DNA of 64,000 nt. Origin: Anthoceros angustus. Taxonomy: Eukaryota > Streptophyta > Anthocerotopsida > Anthocerotales > Anthocerotaceae. Below, one piece after another: positions 11,224 through 23,863 of the stretch; positions within the stretch are counted from its first letter, which is position 1; the number at the start of each line of letters is the position of its first letter. The notes under the pieces were generated by a model, which searched no databases, was not told the origin of the DNA, and was given only the letters and a program-made list of their open reading frames with translations. The position numbers were made by a program, and so were the translations under genes. The DNA is taken from assembly GCA_010909165.1 (NCBI GenBank), contig VJWM01000218.1, forward strand, positions 248,001 through 312,000, given 5' to 3'.

Positions 11224-12920
11224 CCTAGGGGTCTTAATGACCCATTCACTCCCCTACCAACTATTTACCTACTTCTTCTTGGGTGTTGGCATGGCCAGGC
11301 GCCCAACCACCGTCTTCCTCCTCTTGGCTTGGGGACTGTCCCCTGTCCGGATCTCTTCACTCGTCGTCGCGACAAGCACAAAAGACTAAGGAATGGGGGT
11401 CAAGCCTGCTGAAGAGGCTGACTACCCACTACAGTTGATGATGAAGCCTCCTTGACGGTGGGGGAAGGCGCTGGTATCATGGATGACAAGCGCTAGGACC
11501 TTCCTGCAGGAGCTGCGTTCAGGGACGCATGTAGCTCAGAGCGCGCAACTGCATGCGTCCATGCATATTTGCATGACTACGTAGTAATATATCTATACAC
11601 ACGTAGGACATTTCACTTTCAGCATCCGTTAAATCCTCCACCAAGAATGTGGTTGCACCACATTCCTCCAGCACAACCTGCCATAGCCAAACCAAGTGGA
11701 AATAGAGAAAACATACCAATCTATACGGATCACGATGTCAAGTGTCAGATGCTAGGGGTATGAATATTCCAGGAAAGGTGTGCCCTTTAGCAATCCTCAC
11801 ATGCAAACCGGATAAATGTGAAGTGGGAATGCTTTGCTCTACGCTGCTCCATCTCCTCGTGCAGCAGATGTCGATAAGGTCTGTTGCCTAGACTCCACGG
11901 AGTTGTAGGATCAACCAACGAGTTGAGGTCACTTTTGGGAGCACCTAGAAGCCTTTCAAGGAATAAATATATTTAACAATCTCGCATTATCATGAGCTTT
12001 GTCTCGCCAAGTCGCTTGTGCTCCATGAACCAACTTTAGCGATGGTAGTGAGGGAAAAGTGTTAAGTTACGAGCTCTGTGTGAACATCTCATGCATGACA
12101 GTATGTCAGGCCGCTCATGCGTCTTATATGTGGTTGTGACTAATATGACAGACCTCGTCCTTTGCACTTCAGTTGGAAATATGGAGTAGAAACGTCGCCA
12201 TCTTAGTTTTGGCTCCCGTGTCTTTGATGTGTTTCAGCCGCTCCGTGGGAGGCCCACAGATGATTGTGGGAGACACCGTTGTTGCCGTGTCTTTCTTCTT
12301 CTTCCCATGTTCAAGAGCGAACGATGCATATGGATAAGGAGACTGGGTTGTGCGAGTAATTTCGTTTGCAAACTTCTTTCCATGAATTGTACAAGTATTG
12401 TTATATTATGTACAATTATGGTTATATTATGCACAATTATGGGTATGTCTTCAAATTTTAAAATTGAATAGGTGGTGAAAGTAATTCTCGATCTCTCTCA
12501 TGTTTGCTCGTGCATATCGCACGCGTGTATCTTGAACATCGAAAGTCTTGATACTTCCGCAACCACTTCTTAGGGGTCATGTGATTTTTTATTTCGTTGC
12601 ATTCTTTAAGCAAGTATCTGTCTATTTTCATCAAATATAAATACATCTACTTTGATTCAAGAAAATTAGCATATACCTCTAAGATAAAATATGCATAAAT
12701 TTTAATCAATATATGTATAATTATGCAAAAATTAGTATCTTTGTATGCATATATTTGATGTTGTCATCAAAAGGGTTGTCTTACTTCCAAAACTAGGTTT
12801 TGAACAAATTAATTGTAGATACATAAGAAGGTGGTGATGTTTGGCGTAATTATCAGACTTTAACACGCACAAATTCAAAATTAATTCACATGAATTGAAA
12901 AATATTATGATACTTATTTT
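11224..12920. other. Intergenic region that turns AT-rich
   Basis: No gene recognised. From about 12400 the base composition shifts strongly to A/T and stays so through the next gene. Near 12390-12440 the motif TTATATTATG(T/C)ACAATTATGG is repeated. Confidence 0.45.
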
Positions 12921-13385
12921 TTATGGTTTTAAAGATTCTCCAATAATTGATATTTCTTTTTCATTGAATTCTACAGGTCTATATGCTAAAAAACATGATT
13001 GAGTAGCAGCTTGACCAGCTTCAGCATTTTGGCATTTTTCATCTTGAAGCCCAAGAATGTAATAAAGCTGATGAGCCAAAAAACCTAGACATTTTTGGCA
13101 CTCATCCACACTTATAGTGGGCTTGCATTGAACCCTACATATAATTGAATTATCTTGACTATATCCTTCATAAGTTTGAAAGTTTCTTGCGTCTTGTTGT
13201 TCTACATAGAATTCGGTCAATCCATACAAAGTTGTTCGCACTTGTTCATTATAGTAGGTACCTTCAGCGCCTTGAGAATGCTTACCAAAACATTCATGAA
13301 AGAATATTACATTTGAGTTCAATTGTCCATTTACACTTGTTATGTTATAAAGTATTAACATACATAGTAATATTGAGCATCTCAT
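12921..13385 (-). CDS. Secreted Gnk2-domain (DUF26, CRRSP-like) protein
   Basis: A 154-residue intronless frame. I take the ATG at 13385 because it starts a good signal peptide (MRCSILLCMLILYNITSVNG); an upstream in-frame ATG at 13463 would bury that signal behind a basic extension. The mature part fits one Gnk2-homologous domain: an N-terminal Cys (HECFGKH), then CKPTISVDECQKC, which is the signature C-x8-C-x2-C, then two later Cys (EKCQNAE, QSCFLAYRP). In this plant family single-domain secreted members can be antifungal and lectin-like, while others are ectodomains of CRK kinases or plasmodesmal proteins. No membrane anchor or kinase follows here, so an apoplastic protein is inferred. Codon use is strikingly AT-rich compared with every other gene in the window. 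Confidence 0.8.
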   Translation of the reverse strand: MRCSILLCMLILYNITSVNGQLNSNVIFFHECFGKHSQGAEGTYYNEQVRTTLYGLTEFYVEQQDARNFQTYEGYSQDNSIICRVQCKPTISVDECQKCLGFLAHQLYYILGLQDEKCQNAEAGQAATQSCFLAYRPVEFNEKEISIIGESLKP

Positions 13386-13502
13386 TTTATCAGTCTTTAA
13401 ATTCTTAAAATTTAAAGATAAATTTTTATTCAACATAATGAAGCTTCCTAGATAGTTTTGCATGTTTCATAAAATGTAAACCCATCTCCTAAGGAAGCCC
13501 CC

Positions 13503-13508
13503 TTTATA
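13503..13508 (-). promoter_or_regulatory. TATA box of the Gnk2-domain gene
   Basis: On the minus strand this reads AGTATAAAGGGG, a good TATA match. It lies about 118 bp upstream of the chosen start at 13385, which implies a 5' UTR of roughly 90 nt with three earlier ATGs (13485, 13470 and 13463). Confidence 0.5.
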
Positions 13509-13998
13509 CTGGGGCTAACTATTGACTTGATTCCTTTTCCCAAAACAATCTCTCAGGTCAAGAGATTTCTGCTCACTTAAATTCCAGAAAGTCAATAATT
13601 AGATATTTTTACATATGTAGGGAGGTAGGTACTATCTTTTGATTGGAAAAGGTGTTGTTTTACTGCCTTCAAAATATTCAAGCTCTGGGGTTCATGCACA
13701 AGGAGAGAGCTTCTTTGAAGTTGGGGTGGCATATGTTAGTCGGCTGAGGATGGTTATGCGCAATATTGTCTGACGTTAGTACCCAGTCAAATCCCTGAGG
13801 TTAGTATTTACGAAGTGTAAAGGCAAAATTTTGCGTCTTAACAACCATAGAGGTCTCCTTGCCAGATAAAAACTGTGAACCAGGTTCGTGTGTGAGGAAG
13901 CTTCCGGCACTCTGAAAACTCAAAGAACCCGACACTCAAGATCTCGCAATCGGTCCTTTGACAAAATGTGCACTCTTGATACATAAGCCCTTGTATGC
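13509..13998. other. Intergenic spacer
   Basis: About 490 bp between the Gnk2-domain gene and the 3' end of the aminotransferase gene. It should hold the aminotransferase 3' UTR. No other feature seen. Confidence 0.4.
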
Positions 13999-16024
13999 CT
14001 AGTTAATCCTGTCAAGTGCAGCAAACAGAGCATCTGTATGCTCAGGTTTACCCACTGAGATGCGGATATACCCATTCAGTTCCTTGTTGTCGTAGTGCCT
14101 TACCATGACCCCTTCCTTCATGAGGTCCGCCTGAAAAAGTGTAATGTATGTGAGATAAAGGAAGGGTGAAGCTGGTGGGAGGAATATGAATGTCTAGATG
14201 CCAGCATCTCACCTTCACTTGCTTGGCCGTCTTGCCGTTAGCCACATGACATAGGATGAAGTTTGCATGACTCTGGTATGGTACGAGAAAAGGAACATCC
14301 TGCAGCTTCTTGAAGAGCCTCTCTCTCTCTTTCACGAGGGCATCCTTCACTGTCTGAAAGAAAGCGCAACATCGGAAGATGAAGGGCAGATATAGGACAC
14401 ACAGGAGCAGGAGAGGAGATTTCACAGTAGAAACCAAGTGAACTATACCTCCAGGTATTCTGTGTGCTTCAGAGCGACACATGCAGCCACCTCAGCTGCT
14501 GCTGAGACGTTGTAAGGCTGTTTAGCACGCCACAAGTACTCGATGATGCTGAGTGGGAACCCTCCATACCCAACACGGAGGCCTGCCAATCCTGCTCAGG
14601 GGATGGGAGTAACGTGGATATGAGTAAGTGAATCCAAGTAAGGAGACTGCGTGTCATATAATACCTGCACGTTTGCTGAAAGTCCGAAGCACAATGAGGT
14701 TTTCGTACTGTGACACCCATTGGATCCTGGACTGGGAGGTTGAAAATTCGATGTATGCCTCATCCAGTACCACTAGAACTGGGAGTTTCAAAATTTGTAG
14801 CAACTGGTCCTCCCCAATCAGGCTGAACAAAGCAAGATTCGTCCATTTGAGTGAGTATGACGATAACACACAGGTAAGCCGAGAACAGCAGCAACGTCGC
14901 TCACCAGCCATCTGGGTTGTTAGGCGAGGTAAGGAAAAGGATCTTAGGCTTGTGCTTATGAACGGCTTCGACAATGCTTGGTACATCCAAGCTGAAATCA
15001 GCAAGCCTTGGGACTGCACAGAACAGGCACACGATTTAATGGTTTAGACAACCTCGTGCATCAAATTGTGAGGATAAGCTTAGCTCAGTATTGAGTCAGC
15101 CGTGCCTCAGAAGCTCACATCAAGAAGCAAACAGCCCAGAAAAGCTCCCAAGCTAACATGTACCGGTGAGCACCTTTCACCACCGAGGCCCCATTCACAG
15201 CAGCATCAAAAGCATACATGGTGAACGTTGGTGGGCAGTCCACGATCTTGTCTCCAACATCTAGAGTACAGCTATTCACAACATAAGAAACACCAGGTAA
15301 AACACCCAAAACCCAATAGTACATCCTCCACACCGACAAGGAACACAACCTGATGCCCAGAACCAGAGAACACCAAATACACGACCCGTACCGCATGATG
15401 AGATCTATGAGCTCATCTGCACCACATCCCACAAGGATGTGCTCCGCATCCAGGCCAGTCTCCTTAGCTAATGCTCCTCGAAGTGTCCGTGTCTGAGGAT
15501 CTGGATAAATATTGGGAAACTCCATGCTACCCAGAGCTTCCAGAACCTGCACCCCACCACGCAAAAATGCCCACTAAAAACCCAACTCCCCAGAATCAAG
15601 ACTCTGCTCGCACTGGATCGATGGGGTTCCAAAACACACCTCAGGAGGTGGTCCATACGGGTTCTCGTTAGCATCAAGCTTCACAATATCCTTGGGAGAC
15701 CTACCCAGCCGAGCCGACAGCACCTGCACGGTGATAGCAACAATCTCACGCTCACGTTAGTACCAAGAACCAGGGCTGACATCACAGCACCAAACAAATG
15801 CTGGAAACCATGCTCACCTCAAAGGGCTCGATGGGCTTGTAGGCTGCCAGCTCCAGGAGGTGAGGTCGGATGAAAGATGCCCCTCCAGGCATCCTCACCT
15901 CAGAGTTGGCAGCAGGCATTTGTGTGGATGTAGAGGCTCTGCAACCACACACCCCGATGTTGCTCCTCACACAAACCCTGGCCACAGGCATTGGGGCGAT
16001 GCTGATATTCTGCTGGAGAGGCAT
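13999..16024 (-). CDS. HISN6: Histidinol-phosphate aminotransferase, chloroplastic
   Basis: A PLP enzyme of histidine biosynthesis (imidazole acetol-phosphate + Glu to histidinol-phosphate + 2-oxoglutarate), expected in the plastid stroma. Nine exons join in frame: 15818-16024, 15640-15723, 15392-15546, 15174-15271, 14905-15013, 14665-14822, 14449-14591, 14213-14353, 13999-14130, giving 408 residues. The first about 45 residues (start MPLQQNISIAPMPVAR) look like a transit peptide. Family blocks follow in order: SFIRPHLLELAAYKPIEPFE, DANENPYGPPPE, VGCGADELIDLIMR, DCPPTFTMYAFDAA, FLTSPNNPDG, VLDEAYIEF, then RTFSKRAGLAGLRVGYG with the PLP lysine at about residue 268, and finally a C-terminal ISVGKPEHTD. 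All introns are GT-AG and 74-160 bp. It looks intact. An in-frame upstream ATG (16120) is possible but does not improve the transit peptide. Confidence 0.95.
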
Positions 16025-16396
16025 CGGAATCGCCCACAAAATTGCAAGAATCAGCCACCCGGACAGGACTGCTTGCTGCTTGCTTGCATGAGACGGACAA
16101 CTGCCCGTCCACTTATACAAGCTAAGGTAAGTGAACTAGAGTTGATTTCTGTTCAGCAACGTCTGACTAGGTAGCTAGGCAGGCAGGTAGTGATGGGATA
16201 AACGTTGTTTTAGCGCAGTTTTGCCTCGGGCATAAGTCCTAATGCCAGAGCCTGAACTTTGTCTTGGGGTCTTCGTTAGTGAAAGAGGAAGGCCAGCAGC
16301 TGGATTGACAGGAACTGCAGGAAACCGACAGGACAAACCAGAAAGGGACGCGGGACATTACGACCCAGCAAGCCGAAATCAAGGAAATTGCACAAA
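16025..16396. promoter_or_regulatory. Shared divergent promoter, HISN6 / ITPK
   Basis: Only 372 bp separate the start codons of two intact genes on opposite strands, so both promoters and 5' UTRs must fit here. No clear TATA box is visible. Co-regulation is possible but not shown. Confidence 0.55.
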
Positions 16397-18935
<2,539 letters not shown>

Positions 18936-20700
18936 GGTTTGTTTGTGCATGTTCGTAGTTCGGCAGATTAGGCCTGGAGACATCCAAGTTCAGTGTTCAG
19001 TTTTAGTGCTTGAGGATAGTTTGAAAGACATTCAGCCTATCTACTTGCATAGTTATATCCGCCCGGACTTTTTGATTTGCTTTCGCTTCCTGTTTCTTTT
19101 GAGATGGTGACTGCCCTGTCCATTTGATTTTTGGGTTGTGAAAGGCCTTTCAGCTTGAAAGACATCAACCTGGGATTGTGAGGACTGCAAGCGTCTCAAG
19201 AGAATGGTGTTGGGGAGAAGGAGAGGTGAGGAGAAGAGAGGGAAGGATAAGCAGAGGAATTGCTCACGGTTCACCCCCAACAAAATAAAAACATCGAGCG
19301 AAGAACAACAATCTTCGAGCATGCATATCGCAAGGCCATGTGCTGCCACGACGGGAGCATGTGGGTATTGGGTACTGTAGAGTGTCCATACAATGTAGGT
19401 ACAGCGTAAGGCAATGGAAGCGGATCGAAGCAGAGCAGAAGTCAGCCGAGATCCGGTGCAGGCAGGAAGCGCAATTCCTCTAGCAGGGCCCACTGCTGTT
19501 GCACCATGCACTTGTCATGTCGGGTGGAGAGCACCTTTTTGGGAGATGGCAGACCGGGAGTCCGGACAAGAGGTGATGGCGCGCCCTGCACGCAACGTCC
19601 CTCCGGAGCCTGGACCACTTTTTACGATTCCCGAGAACCTCACATTCAAGTCCCGCCCTATTACCGGGAAGGACCCCCCTTGCATGCTGCCCATCGCCCA
19701 GTGTGCCTTGAAGCGAAAGCAAGATCCGGCGGGCCGCCATAGCTGCCTGGTCCGGAGAACCTTCCCCGAGGCAGATACCCACTATTAATTGCCACTGGTA
19801 TGGAGCACAAGCTCCGGAAGTCGACATCCTTGTACCAAGTTGTACGCCGAGTGCAACATGCCCCACATCAATCTCATCCCTTCCTTGTCAGTCGTGACCT
19901 ATCATTGGCTTGATGAACCTGGGGCCCGGTGTGCAGAGATAATATCCTATGTCCATAAACAACTGGAGGCTTGCAGACTCGGTGACGAGATCTGAAGCAG
20001 ACAGAGATAGCAGATGTCCATAGCTGGCTAGGCTCTCCGCATTGCGATCATGTATGATGTATACATACTGTGGTTGTGATCGATCTCCCAACTTGCTGGT
20101 CTTAACCGACTGAAAAGGTCAGATCCTGTGCATCCACATCGTTTCAACAGCGTGTATGTAGATACTATGGTGGTGCTCCAGCTCCTTAACCGACTGGAAA
20201 GCTCAGATCCACACTCCAGCGCATCAACATCGCTTCAACAGCATGCACAATCAGTTCCCTGATACTGCGTTTGTTAGGATCTCCTACAGGGTTATATGCA
20301 GTTGGATGTCCACTTTCCTAGTGACAAACCCTATCGCCCACAAAAAGGTGAGACAGTGAAGTATGCTATGCAAGCTTTCCAATACACCTGATCCAAGATA
20401 CGAGGAGGGCATCGGGTACGTACATTGCTAGTAGATGGTGCCAGGACACACACATCAAGAGCGTTGGAGAGACCACGGCTTTTGCTTTGTTGAACGTCGA
20501 GACCTGGAACTGCCATGACAGGGACAAAGTCGACGGTAGCACGAAGGCCGTTGCTCCACATCAAGAAGGCCTGTTGATTCAGAACGGCGTAACCGGTACG
20601 GCAGGCAACCAGCAGGTGACGTCTGTGCAACACATCCTTGGAGCCTGGAAGTAGGCGAGGTATACCTGCGCAATGAGGCATGAGTGAGGAAATTGCAACG
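18936..20700. other. Intergenic region without a recognised gene
   Basis: The 3' UTR of ITPK lies at the left. Open frames at 19414-19788 (+) and 20331-20681 (-) have no recognisable motifs and overlap equally long frames on the other strand, so I do not call them. Confidence 0.4.
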
Positions 20701-20912
20701 GCGTGTTCACAATTGACCGGAACTGCTCTTCACATGGACAGGAAAATGCAATGAGGTGCTCACATGTGAGGAACCAGAACTGCTCCTCTTCACATTGATA
20801 AGAAAATGCAATGAAGTGTTCAGAAGTGACCAGAACTAGAACTGCTCCTCTTCACATTTATAAGAAAATACAATGAATTGTTCACTAGTGACCTGAACTG
20901 CTCCTTTCCAGA
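20701..20912. repeat. Tandem repeat, about 3 x 66 bp
   Basis: Imperfect direct copies carry CTGCTCCTCTTCACAT followed by AAGAAAATGCAATGA and a GTTCA..GTGACC segment. Non-coding. Confidence 0.75.
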
Positions 20913-21002
20913 TTGATGCCAATCACAAGACCGAGCTCACGAATTCGTGAACCCCTTCATGACACAGACAGCATATCCAGCCACCCAGCCTGGGATCATA
21001 CT

Positions 21003-21082
21003 GCAAAATTCTGTCCCTGATGGAGGGACCTTTTCTGTCCCTGCTTGAGGAACGATTTCTGTCCCCGATTAAGGGACTAGGT
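21003..21082. repeat. Short tandem repeat, 3 x about 26 bp
   Basis: Three copies of TTCTGTCCCTGATTGAGGGA-like sequence. Each contains a small inverted repeat (GTCCCT..AGGGAC), and they lie just downstream of the kinase gene. Confidence 0.75.
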
Positions 21083-21299
21083 CAGAATGTAGTCACATGG
21101 CACGACCCCGCCTAGACCGTATTGTACAGAGGCTATGTAACAAGCAACTTCTCACTCACATTCCACGAGGGAAGCCATCGCAGGTGTACCAAATCTGTAT
21201 TTGCCAGCATCAGCGTCAACAGCAGCATCAGCAGCTCAGCTGCTCCCTTCCTCCTCACGGATCCCAGCAAGCGCTCAATGTATCGACTACAACCCAACG

Positions 21300-22984
21300 C
21301 TAAAACGTATCGTCAAACACATTCCTCGGATCCTCATCCTCCTCCTCCTCCTCCTCCTCCTCCTCCCCGCCAAGCCCTAAAGCCCCCCCGGAAAGCTCAA
21401 AAAACCTCGGACATTGATCCGATGAACTCGAGCTGTCCATCTCCAGCTCCACACCATCTGCAACACGCACGCTCCCGCCGTGCTCCAGCACGGCCAAGTA
21501 CATATCCTCCAAAACCCTACCGGGAGACGCAACGGCTCCAGATCCGCCTCCGGACTCCACATCCCGGCTCCCAACCGCTGCCTCCACCTCCATACCCGCC
21601 CGCTTCTTCCTCTCCGCCTCCTCCTCCTCCAGCGCGAAGGGAGCCGGCACGTACGGAGGCCTGGCCACAAGCTCCAACCCCTCCCAATCCACCCCACTGA
21701 AAAACGGATGGCTCTTGATCTCATCCGCGCCACCACTCGCTCCCAACCTCCTGGTCGGGTCCTTGATCAGCAACCTCTCCACCAAATCCTTTATCGGCCC
21801 CGGGGGGCCCGGCATCACCACATCCTTACAGATGATGTTCACAAACGTGCTCTTCCTGTTCTCCCCCTTAAACGGGGTCCTCCCGCACACCATCTCATAG
21901 ATGAGAATCCCCAACGTCCACCAATCCACCGCCTTGCCATGCCCCGTTCCCCACACAACCTCAGGAGCAACATATTCCTCCGTCCCCACAAAGGAATAAG
22001 TCCTCCCCGTCTCCTTCTGCACCTTCTGCCGCTCCGTCAGGGCCTCCAACGGCGTCACTCGCGCAATGCCGTTGCCGTTTGCGGCAAACTTCCCACCCGA
22101 CCTCGGCCTCGGCCTCGGCCTCGGAGCCGCACAGGCGAAGATGGCCCGGAGCCCTAGCCTGTTCCTCCTCGGTCGAGGAGGCGCCTCGTCCACCACCACC
22201 GCCTTCGTCACGTACTTGTCTCCCACCTCCTTAGCCGAAAGATCGAAATCCGCAAGCATGATGTGCCCGTCCTCCTTGATGAGGATGTTCTCCGGCTTCA
22301 GGTCCCGGTAAATCACGCCCTTGGAATGCAGGTACTCCAATGCTAACACCACCTCACATGCATAGAATCTGCAACATCCAATTATCCCATATCGATCAGC
22401 AATGCTGCGTTCCACTCACCGGAACTATGAAGCCACCTCATTTCCCGAGGCACAAACACAAGAGAGTCGAGAGTCGAGAGTCGAGAAGAGAGAGCAGCGA
22501 TGTAATCCCCGCAGCACAAATCAGAAAGGAGTCGAGAAGAGAGAGCATCTCGTTACCTAGCTGCGGCCGGTGAGAAGAGCTTGTCCCCCTGCCGATGTCT
22601 CAAGGCGTTGAGATCACCTCCGCATGCGTAGTCCATGACGAGAAAGCGATGCCGCGCCGTCTCGAAATCGGCATACAGGGTGGGGAGGAAGGGGTGGTTG
22701 AGGGAGGCCAGGATATCCCTCTCCATGTCCGCTCGGAAGAAGGTGTCCCGGGCCTTGAGGACCTCCTTTTGCATCACCTTCATCGCGAAGGGCTCCTTCG
22801 TGTCCACCCGCGTCACCAGATACACGGTTCCCATGTCCCCGTTCCCGACCATCCGCAACGGGGCGAAGTCATCCAACGTGAACCTGGCGCCACCTCCATC
22901 TCCATGGTCAGCTTCCTCCTTCCCCTTCCCCGTTTCCAGAAAGCTGAAGTCTGTGTAGGCGTCCAGGGCCTGATAAGGCGGCAT
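21300..22984 (-). CDS. AGCVIII-family Ser/Thr protein kinase, UNICORN/WAG-like
   Basis: Two exons, 22557-22984 and 21300-22368, split by a 188-bp intron in phase 2, give 498 residues. The catalytic core is complete: glycine loop GNGDMG (about 47-52), FAMK lysine 69, [19 protein letters not shown] (163-170), DFD in place of DFG (183-185), then a Pro/Arg-rich insertion of about 60 residues before [13 protein letters not shown], and [16 protein letters not shown] and an insertion between subdomains VII and VIII mark plant AGCVIII kinases. The GGDLN.LRHRQ block and the early start of the kinase domain favour the UNICORN/WAG side over the long D6PK and phototropin forms. An acidic run of Glu precedes the C-terminus NVFDDTF, a possible PDK1-docking (PIF-like) tail. 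AGCVIII kinases act in auxin-transport and growth control; the exact substrate is unknown. Confidence 0.9.
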
Positions 22985-23596
22985 TCCCACTCCAAATACT
23001 TCCGACGCAGAGGACGAAAACCCTCTCCCGATTGCGATCTGTCAGAGGGCAGGAGAAGCAGAGCACATATGGCTGATGGAGAAGGCGATGCTGAGAGAGA
23101 CGACACACCGAGATGAAGTACCGAGACAGTGAGCGATGGTGGCACGGGAGGGGAGGATGGAGGGAGGACGGAGGGAAGCGGGAGCGAAGCATGCAAGGAA
23201 AGAGCCGCCGGAGTGAGTACGTGTGGCAGCCTTCAGAATTCGTCTCTTTCGGCCGGGCTTGCCAGGGAGTGGCAGGTAATGGACACCAGTATGCGCTTTT
23301 ACAGCGCAAGACTTGAAACCAGTAATAAGCGCTGGGGCCTGAAGCCTGCCAGCGGCCCAGCACGAAAGAGCCAGTGCAAGTCCCGTCCGGGCGGGCCCAC
23401 AGCGCCCCCCGCCCTGATCTCCCAAATCCTGGCGCAGGAGCGCTGGGACCTGGAGTCATCTCTGGGGCCGGCAGTTGCTCCACGTGCGCCCGGGCTTTGG
23501 GGCGGCCTCACTCCTGCCGTTCCTGTCCACACCGCCCAGCCCGAGCATCGTAAATGCCCAGCGTCCTGAGGCGCGTCGAGGTCCTTGACAATTCGC
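22985..23596. other. Upstream region of the AGC kinase gene
   Basis: Presumed promoter and 5' UTR for the leftward kinase. Open frames here on both strands are not protein-like. No TATA box identified. Confidence 0.4.
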
Positions 23597-23724
23597 ATCA
23601 CGTTCTAGAAGGTTGCAAACCATCCAGCTGTTTAAATGGTTTCAACTTTTTTTTCTCAATCACGTTCTAGAAGGTTGCAAACCATCCAGTTGTTTAAATG
23701 GTTTCAACCTTTTTTTTCTCAATC
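23597..23724. repeat. Tandem duplication, 2 x about 64 bp
   Basis: ATCACGTTCTAGAAGGTTGC followed by AAACCATCCAG(C/T)TGTTTAAATGG and a T-run occurs twice in direct order. AACCAT..ATGGTT makes a small inverted repeat in each copy. Confidence 0.85.
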
Positions 23725-23863
23725 CTGGGCTTGAATCTCCTGGAATTTCGCACACGCCAAGTTGTGATGTAAGAGGCAAGTCGGTTACAGCATGCTGTGT
23801 GGAAATTTTGTTTCGGTGGATCATTCGAGAGAATCTGCGTGTTTAGGTTAGGCGTGATCTGAT

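Noticed and set aside
19414-19866. Overlapping frames of about 125 codons on both strands
   Set aside because: Both strands are equally open, which is typical of GC-rich non-coding DNA; no domain or splice support.
20331-20681. Minus-strand frame of 116 codons
   Set aside because: No motif, no plausible neighbouring exons, overlaps another open frame.
21122-21700. Proline-rich + strand frame
   Set aside because: It is the antisense of the acidic C-terminal exon of the AGC kinase; the CCT runs mirror the Glu run.
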